13,250 bases of DNA from Alistipes sp. Lineage in GTDB: Bacteria > Bacteroidota > Bacteroidia > Bacteroidales > Rikenellaceae. This document shows, in pieces, positions 5,490-12,537 of this stretch. The stretch covers positions 1 to 13,250 of the forward strand of contig JAFYRB010000011.1 of the NCBI GenBank assembly GCA_017559615.1, given 5' to 3'. The position numbers and the translations under genes are program-made. Each line of letters begins with the position of its first letter. The stretch's first letter is position 1. The notes beneath the pieces are model-generated. The model saw nothing but the letters and a program-made list of their open reading frames with translations, made no database searches and was not told where the DNA came from.

Positions 5490-6743
5490 CTATCCTACGA
5501 CAACCTCCACCAAATCCTCCCTACGCAGGTACTTCGCCGCCAGACGCTGCACCTCCTCGGGCGTAATGGCATTTATCAACTCCACGTTCTTCTCCGTCGA
5601 GCTGTTGTCCATACCGCACATAATATTCTCTATCGTGACATCCGCAATGCCAAACGGCCCATCAAGAATTCGGAGTATCTCGCCAATCATCATATTTTTG
5701 GCAAGTTGTAACTCCTCCTCATCTATAGGCTCCTCCCTAAGACGCTCTATCTCGTAGTAAATCTCACGCAGCGCATCCTCGGTATGGTCACGTGTCACCT
5801 GCGTAGCAATCGCCAGATAACCCTCCTTCTCGAAGTTTATCATCGCCGCCATCACGCCATAGGTATATCCGTGCATCTCACGCAAGTTCTGCATCAGTCG
5901 CGAGCCGAAGTAACCGCCGAGTACCGTTGCCACAACCTGCATTCCCACAAAGTCGGGGTGTGTGCGAGGAAACAGCAGGCGACCAATACGTATCGACGAC
6001 TGTACGGCACTCTCCACCTCCTTATACACCTTGTGCGTGGTCACGGTTGCGGGGAACTCCGCGGGCGTAGCCTTGCCCTTTGGCAGAGCCTCGGCAATCT
6101 CCTTTATACCACCAATCACCGCCTCGTCGATATTGCCACTGCATACCATAAAGCAGTTATCAGCGGTGTAAAGCTCCTCATACAACGCCACGATATCCTC
6201 CCTCGTGATATCGTCATAGAGGCTCTCGTCGGCCGAAATGCCATAAGGATGCTCATCGCCGAATAGTGCCTTTCCGAACAACTCTCTCGACTGCACATCT
6301 ATCTTCTTTCGCTCGATGGCGAGTCCCTGCTTACGCTTCGAGCAGTAGGTGCGTAACTCCTTGTTGGAGAACGCTGGACGTAGGATTATCTCACGTGCCA
6401 CGCGAAGTGTCTGGGCAAAGAACTTCGACAACGTAGCAAACGATATGTAGACATAATCTCTGTCGATATTCACATCGAAGTACGAGCCATAGAAGTCCAA
6501 CTCATCGGCTATCTGCTGTGCCGATAGGGTTGTGCTACCCTCGGCAAGCATATTCGAGGTCGTCGAGGCCGTGAATGGCTTATGCTGCATCGAGCTTCCC
6601 GCGCGGAATACAAACGTGAAGCGCACCACCTCAAAGTCATTCGAGTTAAGGGTGTAAATCTTCACGCCATTTGCGGACGTATGCTCCTCGGTACGTGGCA
6701 TCACCACGCTATCGGGGATTATGATATCTGGCTGTGGTCTCAT
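5490..6743 (-). CDS. M16-family peptidase-like protein lacking the zinc motif
   Basis: This is a 417-residue protein with the overall M16 (pitrilysin/processing-peptidase) architecture of two similar halves. Where catalytic members have HxxEH it reads TTSNMLAEG (about 61-69), so it cannot bind zinc and should be the non-catalytic partner. The second half keeps the substrate-binding signature GGYFGSRLMQNLRE...GYTYG with Arg282 and Tyr294/296. There is no signal peptide. Its ATG overlaps the stop of the upstream catalytic M16 gene by 4 bp (ATGA), which favours translational coupling and equal amounts of both subunits. Known M16B enzymes work as such pairs, and the heterodimer here is inferred from that and from gene order. 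Confidence 0.88.
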   Translation of the reverse strand: MRPQPDIIIPDSVVMPRTEEHTSANGVKIYTLNSNDFEVVRFTFVFRAGSSMQHKPFTASTTSNMLAEGSTTLSAQQIADELDFYGSYFDVNIDRDYVYISFATLSKFFAQTLRVAREIILRPAFSNKELRTYCSKRKQGLAIERKKIDVQSRELFGKALFGDEHPYGISADESLYDDITREDIVALYEELYTADNCFMVCSGNIDEAVIGGIKEIAEALPKGKATPAEFPATVTTHKVYKEVESAVQSSIRIGRLLFPRTHPDFVGMQVVATVLGGYFGSRLMQNLREMHGYTYGVMAAMINFEKEGYLAIATQVTRDHTEDALREIYYEIERLREEPIDEEELQLAKNMMIGEILRILDGPFGIADVTIENIMCGMDNSSTEKNVELINAITPEEVQRLAAKYLRREDLVEVVVG

Positions 6744-7978
6744 CGTTTTGCTCTGTAAATAAGTGTTGAAGAGTTGTCGGTGGTGAATCTCTCGCTGGCA
6801 AATGCCATCACCTCCTCGCGGGTTATCGAACGGAATATCTCCGCCTCTTGGTTTATCAGTTCGAGGCGTCCTGTCATCGCGTAGAATCCGAGGTTCATAG
6901 CCTTGTTCATCACGTTTATCTCGCCCATCAGCATATTTGCCTCAAACTTATTCTTCACCTTCTCCATCTCGTAGTCCGAGATATTTCCCTCCATAAGGTC
7001 CCTCAATTCGCCCCATAGAGCCTCCTCGGCCTCGCTCTCCGAGGTGTCGGGCATCAGGCGACCTTTGATTACGAACAAACCCTCGTCTATGCTTCCTGTG
7101 ATGTATGCGTTGACGCTCGTGAACAAGCCGCGCTCCTTGACCAATCTGTTGACCAATCTCGATGACTCGCCACCCGCCAAGAGGTCCGATGCCAAGTCGC
7201 CAATGAAGAAGTCACGCGACAGACGGTCACCCATATGGAATGCTATGACTACGTCCGTAGCAGGCACATCGCGCTCAACCTCCAAGCGTCGTGGCTCCTG
7301 CTGCTCAGGCTCCTTTGCCACTGCGGGAATCTCGCCTCCCATATCCACGATATCTGCGAAGTACTCCGTTGCCAAGGCTATCATCTCCTCTTCGGGCATA
7401 TCTGCCGAGATAGAGAGTATGGCTCTCGAAGGGCGATAGTGAAGGTCGTAGAACTCCCTCACATCCTCCATCGTAGCACGCTCGATATGCTCTGGGCTGA
7501 TGCCTATTGTCGACCAGCGATAGGGGTGTACCTTGTAGCACATACCGCGCAACAGCGACATCTCATCGCCATACGGCTGGTTGATATATCGTTGTTTAAA
7601 CTCCTCTATAACAACCGATTTCTCCGCCTCACACGCCTCTGCCGAGAGGTTCAGATTACGCATACGGTCACTCTCCAACCACAGTGCCGTTGCGATATTC
7701 TCCTTCGGCAGGGTGATGTAGAAGTTCGTATAGTCGTTGTTCGTGAAGGCGTTATTCTCGCCACAGGCCATCTGCACCGGTAGGTCGAAGTCGGGTACCA
7801 TCGTCGTACCGCGAAACATAAGATGCTCGAAGAGGTGTGCAAATCCCGTCTTATGCTCCGACTCGTTGCGAGCGCCCACCTTATAGAGGATGTTCACCGC
7901 CGCCAATTTCGAGGCGTGGTCGCGGTTTACGAGTATCTGCAAACCATTTTCGAGTGTTACTTCTTTATACTTTATCAT
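6740..7978 (-). CDS. M16-family zinc peptidase (catalytic subunit)
   Basis: The product is about 412 residues from ATG at 7978. It starts MIKYKEVTLENGL and has the inverted zinc motif HLFEH 40 residues later (preceded by TGFA). The downstream glutamates in EAEKSVVIEEF, with the same seven-residue spacing seen in mitochondrial processing peptidase beta, supply the third zinc ligand. The C-terminal half has GGESSRLVNRLVKERG, a degenerate form of the M16 Arg/Tyr site. There is no signal peptide, so it is likely cytoplasmic. A TTG at 8002 would add eight residues, but that TTG is part of the TATCTTTG -7 box and lies upstream of the expected transcript start, so I choose 7978. It is the first gene of the operon. 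Confidence 0.92.
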   Translation of the reverse strand: MIKYKEVTLENGLQILVNRDHASKLAAVNILYKVGARNESEHKTGFAHLFEHLMFRGTTMVPDFDLPVQMACGENNAFTNNDYTNFYITLPKENIATALWLESDRMRNLNLSAEACEAEKSVVIEEFKQRYINQPYGDEMSLLRGMCYKVHPYRWSTIGISPEHIERATMEDVREFYDLHYRPSRAILSISADMPEEEMIALATEYFADIVDMGGEIPAVAKEPEQQEPRRLEVERDVPATDVVIAFHMGDRLSRDFFIGDLASDLLAGGESSRLVNRLVKERGLFTSVNAYITGSIDEGLFVIKGRLMPDTSESEAEEALWGELRDLMEGNISDYEMEKVKNKFEANMLMGEINVMNKAMNLGFYAMTGRLELINQEAEIFRSITREEVMAFASERFTTDNSSTLIYRAKR

Positions 7979-7999
7979 ATTTGGAGTCTGTTTATAATG

Positions 8000-8007
8000 C
8001 AAAGATA
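8000..8007 (-). promoter_or_regulatory. -7 box of the M16/HD operon promoter
   Basis: On the minus strand the sequence is TATCTTTG, a perfect TAnnTTTG box, 21 bp before the ATG at 7978. A -33 TTTG at 19 bp is not present. That region is the T-tract of the preceding terminator, so only the -7 half is convincing. Confidence 0.55.
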
Positions 8008-8020
8008 AGAAAATATGACA

Positions 8021-8051
8021 AAAAAAAGAGACTACCTCGAAAGATAGTCCC
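8021..8051 (-). terminator. Terminator of the small membrane protein gene
   Basis: On the minus strand GGGACTATC (8051-8043) pairs with GGTAGTCTC (8036-8028) around TTTCGA, and seven T follow (8027-8021). It sits between the small membrane protein gene and the M16 promoter and separates the two units. Confidence 0.8.
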
Positions 8052-8073
8052 TCTAAAAATTAGTATCGGTCGA

Positions 8074-8262
8074 TTACTTTACCCAACCTGCCATCTTATC
8101 CTTTGCGAAGAAGTAGTATACTGCAAGACCTACCCAGCTTGTGAGAAGAAGAAGAATCAACGCAACAGCCTTCTTAAGGAAGTCACCCTCGAGTGAAAGA
8201 ATCTCCATTGCAGCCTTGATGCAAAGTACGATACCGATAATCCAAATAATAAATGAAATCAT
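8074..8262 (-). CDS. Small two-helix membrane protein (PLDc_N-like)
   Basis: This 62-residue protein has two hydrophobic segments, about residues 2-20 and 31-52, with a short charged linker (EGDFLKK) between and a basic C-terminus (KDKMAGWVK). The second helix ends in LLTSWVGLAVYYFFAKDK, which resembles the pattern (small residue, Gly, Tyr, aromatic, then basic) of the membrane hairpin found at the N-terminus of cardiolipin synthases (PLDc_N). No catalytic domain follows. Stand-alone proteins of this kind are common and their function is unknown. It has its own promoter box and terminator, so it is monocistronic. Confidence 0.72.
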   Translation of the reverse strand: MISFIIWIIGIVLCIKAAMEILSLEGDFLKKAVALILLLLTSWVGLAVYYFFAKDKMAGWVK

Positions 8263-8295
8263 AGTAGTTATAATATAAGTTAAAGTTTCTTAGCA

Positions 8296-8303
8296 CAAAA
8301 GTA
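8296..8303 (-). promoter_or_regulatory. -7 box upstream of the small membrane protein gene
   Basis: The minus strand reads TACTTTTG, matching TAnnTTTG, 33 bp before the ATG at 8262. No clear -33 TTTG is found at 19 bp upstream. Confidence 0.45.
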
Positions 8304-8378
8304 GTAATATTATTCCTAATCTGCTAATCTTTGCCACATTTTTTTACCCCCGAAGCGTCGCATTTCGATATTATTTAT

Positions 8379-8386
8379 TAACTTTG
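8379..8386 (+). promoter_or_regulatory. -7 box upstream of the EIIC-like gene
   Basis: TAACTTTG fits TAnnTTTG and lies 43 bp before the ATG at 8430. A -33 TTTG at the usual distance is absent, so the promoter may be weak or need an activator. Confidence 0.45.
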
Positions 8387-8429
8387 TTTTAATGTTAGCA
8401 TAAAATTAACACCTTAATAATCACTTGTT

Positions 8430-9473
8430 ATGTCACACGAAGCACCACGTGGTGGTAGGAGTTTCTTCAAAACCTACGTTGTTGATGCCCTCAGCTATAT
8501 GGCTATGGGACTCTTCTGTTCGCTCATCTTGGGACTTATCATTGGTCAGCTTGCCAAACTCCCAGGTCTTGACTTTCTGTCGGAGATTGCACGACTTCTT
8601 CAACTCGACCTTGTTGTCGGAGGCTCCATAGGTCTTGCTATCGCCTTGGGCCTTAAGCGCGACCCTCTGGTTACTATCTCTGCCGTAGTTGTCGGAGCCT
8701 TGGGCTACTCGCTTGGTGGCTCGTGGGGCGATGTTGGCGGTAACCCTATTGGCGCATATTTGGCCGCTGTTGTAGGTATCGAGGCTGGCTCGTTGGTCTC
8801 GAAGCGCACGCCTGTCGACATCATCATCACACCTCTTGTCGCGGTTGTTGTCGGAGGTCTTTTTGCCAAGTATTGCTGTGTTCCTATTGGCGAGTGGGTA
8901 ATGTCGTTGGGTGATGTTATCAACCGCGCTACAACGCTTAACCCCTTCACTATGGGTGTTATCCTTGCGGTGTCGGTAGGTTGCATACTCACCCTTCCTA
9001 TCAGCTCTGCGGCGCTGTGTATCTCCATCGGTTTGAGTGGTTTAGCCGCAGGTGCTGCTACGGCAGGTTGCTGTGCGCAGATGGTCGGTTTTGCCGTTAT
9101 CAGCTTCAAGGATAATGGCCTCGGAGGCCTTATCTCACAGGGCCTTGGTACGTCGATGCTTCAGATTGGTAACATCGCGCGTAAGCCAATTATCTGGCTT
9201 GCCCCTACGCTCTCGGCAGCCATCCTCGGTCCCGTTTCTACGGTACTTCTTAAGATGACCAATAGCCCTGCGGGTGCAGGTATGGGTACTGCGGGTTTGG
9301 TAGGCCCTCTCGGTTGCTGGGACTCTATGTCTGCTACGACACCTCACGCCCTTCTCCTTGCCGAGATTCTGGGAATGTACTTCGTTGCTCCCGCATTGTT
9401 GAGCCTTCTGTTCCACGCCATTATGAAGCGTCTTGGCTGGGTTAAGAGTGGCGATATGGCGCTTAACCGATAG
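8430..9473 (+). CDS. Orphan PTS EIIC / PfoR-like membrane protein
   Basis: The 347-residue protein has about eight to ten hydrophobic segments rich in Gly, Ala and Ser, and resembles the PTS_EIIC_2/PfoR family. Features include the GGNPIGAYLAAVVG segment, the NPFTMGVILAVSVG segment followed by LPISSAAL, and a conserved C-terminal GPLGCWD...TTPHALLLAEI region. Classical EIIC proteins move a sugar or polyol across the inner membrane while EIIB phosphorylates it. No EIIA, EIIB, HPr or EI gene is nearby, and Bacteroidales mostly lack a sugar PTS, so phosphorylation-coupled transport is unlikely. PfoR was described as a regulator in Clostridium, so a transport or sensing role unrelated to PTS is possible. 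It is monocistronic, ending at the hairpin at 9496-9535. Confidence 0.78.
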   Translation: MSHEAPRGGRSFFKTYVVDALSYMAMGLFCSLILGLIIGQLAKLPGLDFLSEIARLLQLDLVVGGSIGLAIALGLKRDPLVTISAVVVGALGYSLGGSWGDVGGNPIGAYLAAVVGIEAGSLVSKRTPVDIIITPLVAVVVGGLFAKYCCVPIGEWVMSLGDVINRATTLNPFTMGVILAVSVGCILTLPISSAALCISIGLSGLAAGAATAGCCAQMVGFAVISFKDNGLGGLISQGLGTSMLQIGNIARKPIIWLAPTLSAAILGPVSTVLLKMTNSPAGAGMGTAGLVGPLGCWDSMSATTPHALLLAEILGMYFVAPALLSLLFHAIMKRLGWVKSGDMALNR

Positions 9474-9495
9474 CGACTCCTCTATACAAAGAATA

Positions 9496-9535
9496 ATCCC
9501 GATGAGAGGCCTAAAACCTTCATCGGGATATTTTT
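9496..9535 (+). terminator. Terminator between convergent EIIC-like and MATE genes
   Basis: ATCCCGATGA (9496-9505) pairs exactly with TCATCGGGAT (9520-9529), with a 14-nt loop that can extend the stem through AGG/CCT. T9531-9535 form the tail for the plus strand. The MATE stop codon (9534-9536) overlaps this tail. The hairpin probably also stops minus-strand transcripts, although the tail there (ATTATTCTTTG) is weaker. Confidence 0.8.
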
Positions 9536-10874
9536 ATCTACTCTCCGCCTCGCGGTATATATCTCGTAGTTTGTCCGACATATAGTATTGCAACACTCCG
9601 CGGACAAACATAAACGACGTGAATGCCAGCCATATAGCGTTGTTTCCTATCAACCATCCCGTACCATATAGCAACACGAAGTAGCATACCGCCGACCACA
9701 CCATCGAGTTACGCATAATACGACTTCGCGTCGCACCGACCATAATGCCATCCATCACAAATGGTAGTGCGCAAGCGATAGGTATTACGATTATCCAGCC
9801 GATATACTGCTTTGCTACGGCCAGCAACTCCGCGATATCTGCGCTCTCGGAGTCTACCAACAGAGTGAAGATATCCTGCCACCAACCTACGTAAGCACCC
9901 ACATACGCCACGGCAATCACCACGCTCCAGACGATGCAATATTTGATGCACTTCTTCAGCGATGCCACATCTCTTGCACCCACGAAACGTCCCGTAAGTG
10001 CCTCGGCAGCAAAGGCAAAGCCATCGTTCATATACGAGAATAGCGTGAACAACTGCAACAATATGGTGTTCACCGCGAGGATATTCTTATCGCCCATATC
10101 TGCCGACGCCTTCGTGAAGAAGGTATATACGGCCACGAGGCAGAACGTACGCACTATGATGTCGCTGTTGATGTTGAAGAACTGCTTCATCGCCTTCATA
10201 TCCATCACCTCCGTCCAGCTCACTCGCTCCAACTTCTTGCGATACATCGCTACGATAATCACCACCGTTGTCACCACACCTGTCCACTGTGCCACCACCG
10301 AAGCCAGCGCAATGCCATCAATGCTCATCGTACCCACGATGGAGAATAGGTAGCTAAAACCGATATGTAGCACGTTTACCAGAATCGCCACCGCCATAGG
10401 CACTACGGCATTCTGCATTCCCGTCAGCCAGCCGTTGAAGGCAAAGAGCATAATTCCCGCAGGTACGGCCCATATACGAGTGTAGAAGTAGTCCGAAATC
10501 ATAGCATCCGAAGCCCCGTCGCCCGTACTCATAAACCACAACGAGAACTCTCCGAGAGGCCACTGCAATGCAAAGGCAAGCATACCTACGCCCAATGCTA
10601 CCACCACCGCACGCCACAACATCAGCGTGTACTCCTTATGCTGTTTCGCACCAAAAGCCTGTGCCGTAAGGCCACTCGTACCCATACGTATAAACGAGCA
10701 GTTCCAATATATGAAGTTGAAAATCGCAACACCAATCGACAACGCACCGATAGTCGTAGCACCATCGCTGCCCGCCACACGTCCCGCAATAAATGTCGAG
10801 GCGATACCCATCAGTGGCACCGTGATGTTGGAAATAATGTTGGGGATTGCAATACGAAGAATCTCTCTATTCAT
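9534..10874 (-). CDS. MATE family efflux transporter, DinF type
   Basis: The 446-residue polytopic protein has about twelve hydrophobic segments, the usual number and length for MATE antiporters. The start MNREILRIAIPNIISNITVPLMG matches the first MATE helix. The segment FIRMGTSGLTAQAFGA (about residues 61-76) is characteristic of the DinF branch. Members of the family expel cationic drugs or metabolites using Na+ or H+ gradients, and the substrate here is unknown. It is a single-gene unit, divergent from the pseudouridine synthase gene with about 140 bp between them and convergent with the EIIC-like gene. I see nothing in the sequence indicating truncation or regulation by a local repressor gene. 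Confidence 0.92.
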   Translation of the reverse strand: MNREILRIAIPNIISNITVPLMGIASTFIAGRVAGSDGATTIGALSIGVAIFNFIYWNCSFIRMGTSGLTAQAFGAKQHKEYTLMLWRAVVVALGVGMLAFALQWPLGEFSLWFMSTGDGASDAMISDYFYTRIWAVPAGIMLFAFNGWLTGMQNAVVPMAVAILVNVLHIGFSYLFSIVGTMSIDGIALASVVAQWTGVVTTVVIIVAMYRKKLERVSWTEVMDMKAMKQFFNINSDIIVRTFCLVAVYTFFTKASADMGDKNILAVNTILLQLFTLFSYMNDGFAFAAEALTGRFVGARDVASLKKCIKYCIVWSVVIAVAYVGAYVGWWQDIFTLLVDSESADIAELLAVAKQYIGWIIVIPIACALPFVMDGIMVGATRSRIMRNSMVWSAVCYFVLLYGTGWLIGNNAIWLAFTSFMFVRGVLQYYMSDKLRDIYREAESR

Positions 10875-10897
10875 CTCAGTAACTCAATTTTAGCCCG

Positions 10898-10905
10898 CAA
10901 AGTTA
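10898..10905 (-). promoter_or_regulatory. -7 box of the MATE gene
   Basis: TAACTTTG on the minus strand lies 23 bp before the ATG at 10874. A -33 TTTG at 19 bp is not evident. Confidence 0.5.
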
Positions 10906-10977
10906 ACTATAATTTGCAATTTTGCCTCTTTTTGTGGCATAGATGTTGAATAATGGTGCAATATTAAAAAAAATATG

Positions 10978-10995
10978 TACCTTTGCGGTCGCAAA
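10978..10995 (+). promoter_or_regulatory. -7 box and overlapping palindrome of the pseudouridine synthase gene
   Basis: TACCTTTG (10978-10985) fits the TAnnTTTG box, 30 bp before the ATG at 11016. The sequence TTTGCG-GT-CGCAAA (10982-10995) is a perfect palindrome covering the end of the box and the expected transcript start. It could be an operator, or simply the 5' end of a structured leader. Confidence 0.5.
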
Positions 10996-11015
10996 TTTAA
11001 TGCTATTTACAGAAG

Positions 11016-12305
11016 ATGAAAACAACAAAAACAGACTCAACGGCTAACGTATCGCGTTTTGCCCGCGATAAGCGTCAGCGTGTAAGCTCTTCAACAACAG
11101 AGCGCGTTGAGCGTAGTCCTCGTCAGCGCCGTGATGGCGACAATGAGGGCATCAGAGAGAGCCGCCCACGTGTGGCTAAGGCAGAGAAGCGTACATCGTA
11201 CAACCCACATTTCACGGCCGAGAACCGTCTCCGTCCAGAGTATGAGGCTCCAAGACGTGGCGAGCGTTCAGAGCGTTCGGAGCGCCCAGAGCGTGGCAAT
11301 AGCCGTGGTGGTCGTCCACAGCGCACCGAGGGTGGTTACACTCGTACAGAGCGCACAGAGCGTCCACAGCGTTCGGAGCGTCCACAGCGCAATGAGGGTG
11401 GTTACTCACGCACAGAGCGTGGTGCGAAGCCAGAGCGTTTCTCACGTGATGGCGAGCAGCGTACAAAGGGTGGCCGTCCAGCATCATCGGAGCGTCGCAC
11501 AGCACCAAAGGGTGATGGCAAGCGCAGCTATGCTCCACGTCGTGACGAGAAGCCACGTTCATATCCAAAGTACAACCCTAACCGCGTAACAGGCGAGATT
11601 CGTCTTAACCGCTTCATCTCACAGTCTGGCGTATGCTCACGTCGTGAGGCTGATGATTACATCCTCGCAGGTCTTGTAACCGTTAACGGTCAGGTAGTTA
11701 CAGAGCTTGGTACAAAGATTCTTCCTACCGATGAGGTTCGCTTCAACGATGAGCGCCTTCAGGGTGAGAAGCACGTATATATCGTTCTCAACAAGCCAAA
11801 GGGCTACGTTACATCGCTCGATGATCCACACGCCGACAAGACTGTTATGGACCTTGTGCGTGATGCTTGCACCGAGCGTGTATATCCAGTAGGTCGCCTT
11901 GATAAGAACTCACTCGGCTTGCTCCTTATCACCAACGATGGCGATGTTACACGTCAGCTCACACACCCATCAAACCGCAAGAAGAAGATTTATCAGGTAA
12001 CTCTCGATAAGCCTCTCACACGTGCCGATATGGATACTCTTACCGAGGGTATCACTCTCGAGGATGGTGATATCTTTGCTGATGAGGTGGCTTACGCAAG
12101 CGAGGATAAGAAGACCGTAGGCGTAGAGATTCACTCTGGCCGTAACCGTATCGTACGTCGTATGTTCGAGCATCTCGGTTATACCGTTCAGAAGCTCGAC
12201 CGCGTCTACTACGCAGGTCTTACAAAGAAGAACCTCAAGCGTGGTGCTTGGCGTTTCCTCACCAAGGATGAGGTTATGCGCCTCAAGACTGGCCAGTACG
12301 AGTAG
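11016..12305 (+). CDS. RsuA/RluB/RluF-family rRNA pseudouridine synthase with disordered N-terminus
   Basis: This 429-residue enzyme isomerises a specific uridine in rRNA to pseudouridine. Residues about 194-250 are an S4 RNA-binding domain (RLNRFISQSGVCSRREADD...VTVNGQ). The catalytic domain follows, with Asp296 in PVGRLDKNSLGLLL, then TNDGD, and the conserved HSGRNRIVRRMFEHLGY near the end. Residues 1-192 are a low-complexity, strongly basic tail rich in Arg, Glu, Ser, Gly and Pro. It contains ERSERSERPERG and two copies of RPQR-EGGY-RTER (about 100-113 and 123-136). E. coli relatives lack such an N-terminal tail. The exact target uridine cannot be assigned: KKKIYQVTLDKPL resembles RluF, other parts RluB. 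It is a single gene with its own promoter and terminator. Confidence 0.92.
   Translation: MKTTKTDSTANVSRFARDKRQRVSSSTTERVERSPRQRRDGDNEGIRESRPRVAKAEKRTSYNPHFTAENRLRPEYEAPRRGERSERSERPERGNSRGGRPQRTEGGYTRTERTERPQRSERPQRNEGGYSRTERGAKPERFSRDGEQRTKGGRPASSERRTAPKGDGKRSYAPRRDEKPRSYPKYNPNRVTGEIRLNRFISQSGVCSRREADDYILAGLVTVNGQVVTELGTKILPTDEVRFNDERLQGEKHVYIVLNKPKGYVTSLDDPHADKTVMDLVRDACTERVYPVGRLDKNSLGLLLITNDGDVTRQLTHPSNRKKKIYQVTLDKPLTRADMDTLTEGITLEDGDIFADEVAYASEDKKTVGVEIHSGRNRIVRRMFEHLGYTVQKLDRVYYAGLTKKNLKRGAWRFLTKDEVMRLKTGQYE
11250..11430 (+). repeat. GAGCGT-based coding repeats in the synthase N-terminus
   Basis: The codons GAGCGT/GAGCGC with TCG/TCA and CCACAG recur as short units. They give RSER and RPQR repeats, and two longer units spell RPQR-EGGY-RTER. 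The repeats are in frame, so length changes by whole codons would be tolerated. Confidence 0.6.
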
Positions 12306-12340
12306 TCCTCGCCGCGTCTGAACGCAACATAAATAAGATT

Positions 12341-12385
12341 ACCCACTTGGGCTGAAGGTCATCCTCTCCCAGGTGGGTATTTTTT
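12341..12385 (+). terminator. Terminator of the pseudouridine synthase gene
   Basis: ACCCACTTGGG (12341-12351) pairs with CCCAGGTGGGT (12368-12378) with one G-U pair and a 16-nt loop. A T-run follows at 12380-12385. Confidence 0.85.
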
Positions 12386-12482
12386 GTGCCTTTAGCACTC
12401 TTTCGTTACTGCATATATCGTAGCACTCCTTCGCGCACCTCTATAAGAATGTGGCAACACCATAAAGATGACGCGACTCCAT

Positions 12483-12517
12483 AAAAAATGAGACCAACCC
12501 CTCAAGGTCGGTCTCAT
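12483..12517 (-). terminator. Terminator of korB
   Basis: On the minus strand ATGAGACCGACC pairs with GGTTGGTCTCAT (12517-12506 with 12499-12488, one G-U pair, loop TTGAGG), followed by a T-run to 12483. It lies 20 bp beyond the korB stop. Confidence 0.85.
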
Positions 12518-12537
12518 CATCATTTTTAGTTGGTCGA

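Noticed and set aside
7235..7783. 182-codon plus-strand frame inside the M16 gene
   Set aside because: It is opposite a peptidase gene with clear HLFEH and partner motifs. The frame shows no domain and is a shadow.
11107..11589. 160-codon alternative frame over the synthase tail, rich in Ser, Val and His
   Set aside because: It is a frame-shifted reading of the GAGCGT repeats. The synthase frame is continuous with a conserved catalytic domain.
12386..12482. Possible copy of the 46-bp element near 12400-12450
   Set aside because: Only CGTAGCACT and nearby short pieces match, which is too little to call a copy.
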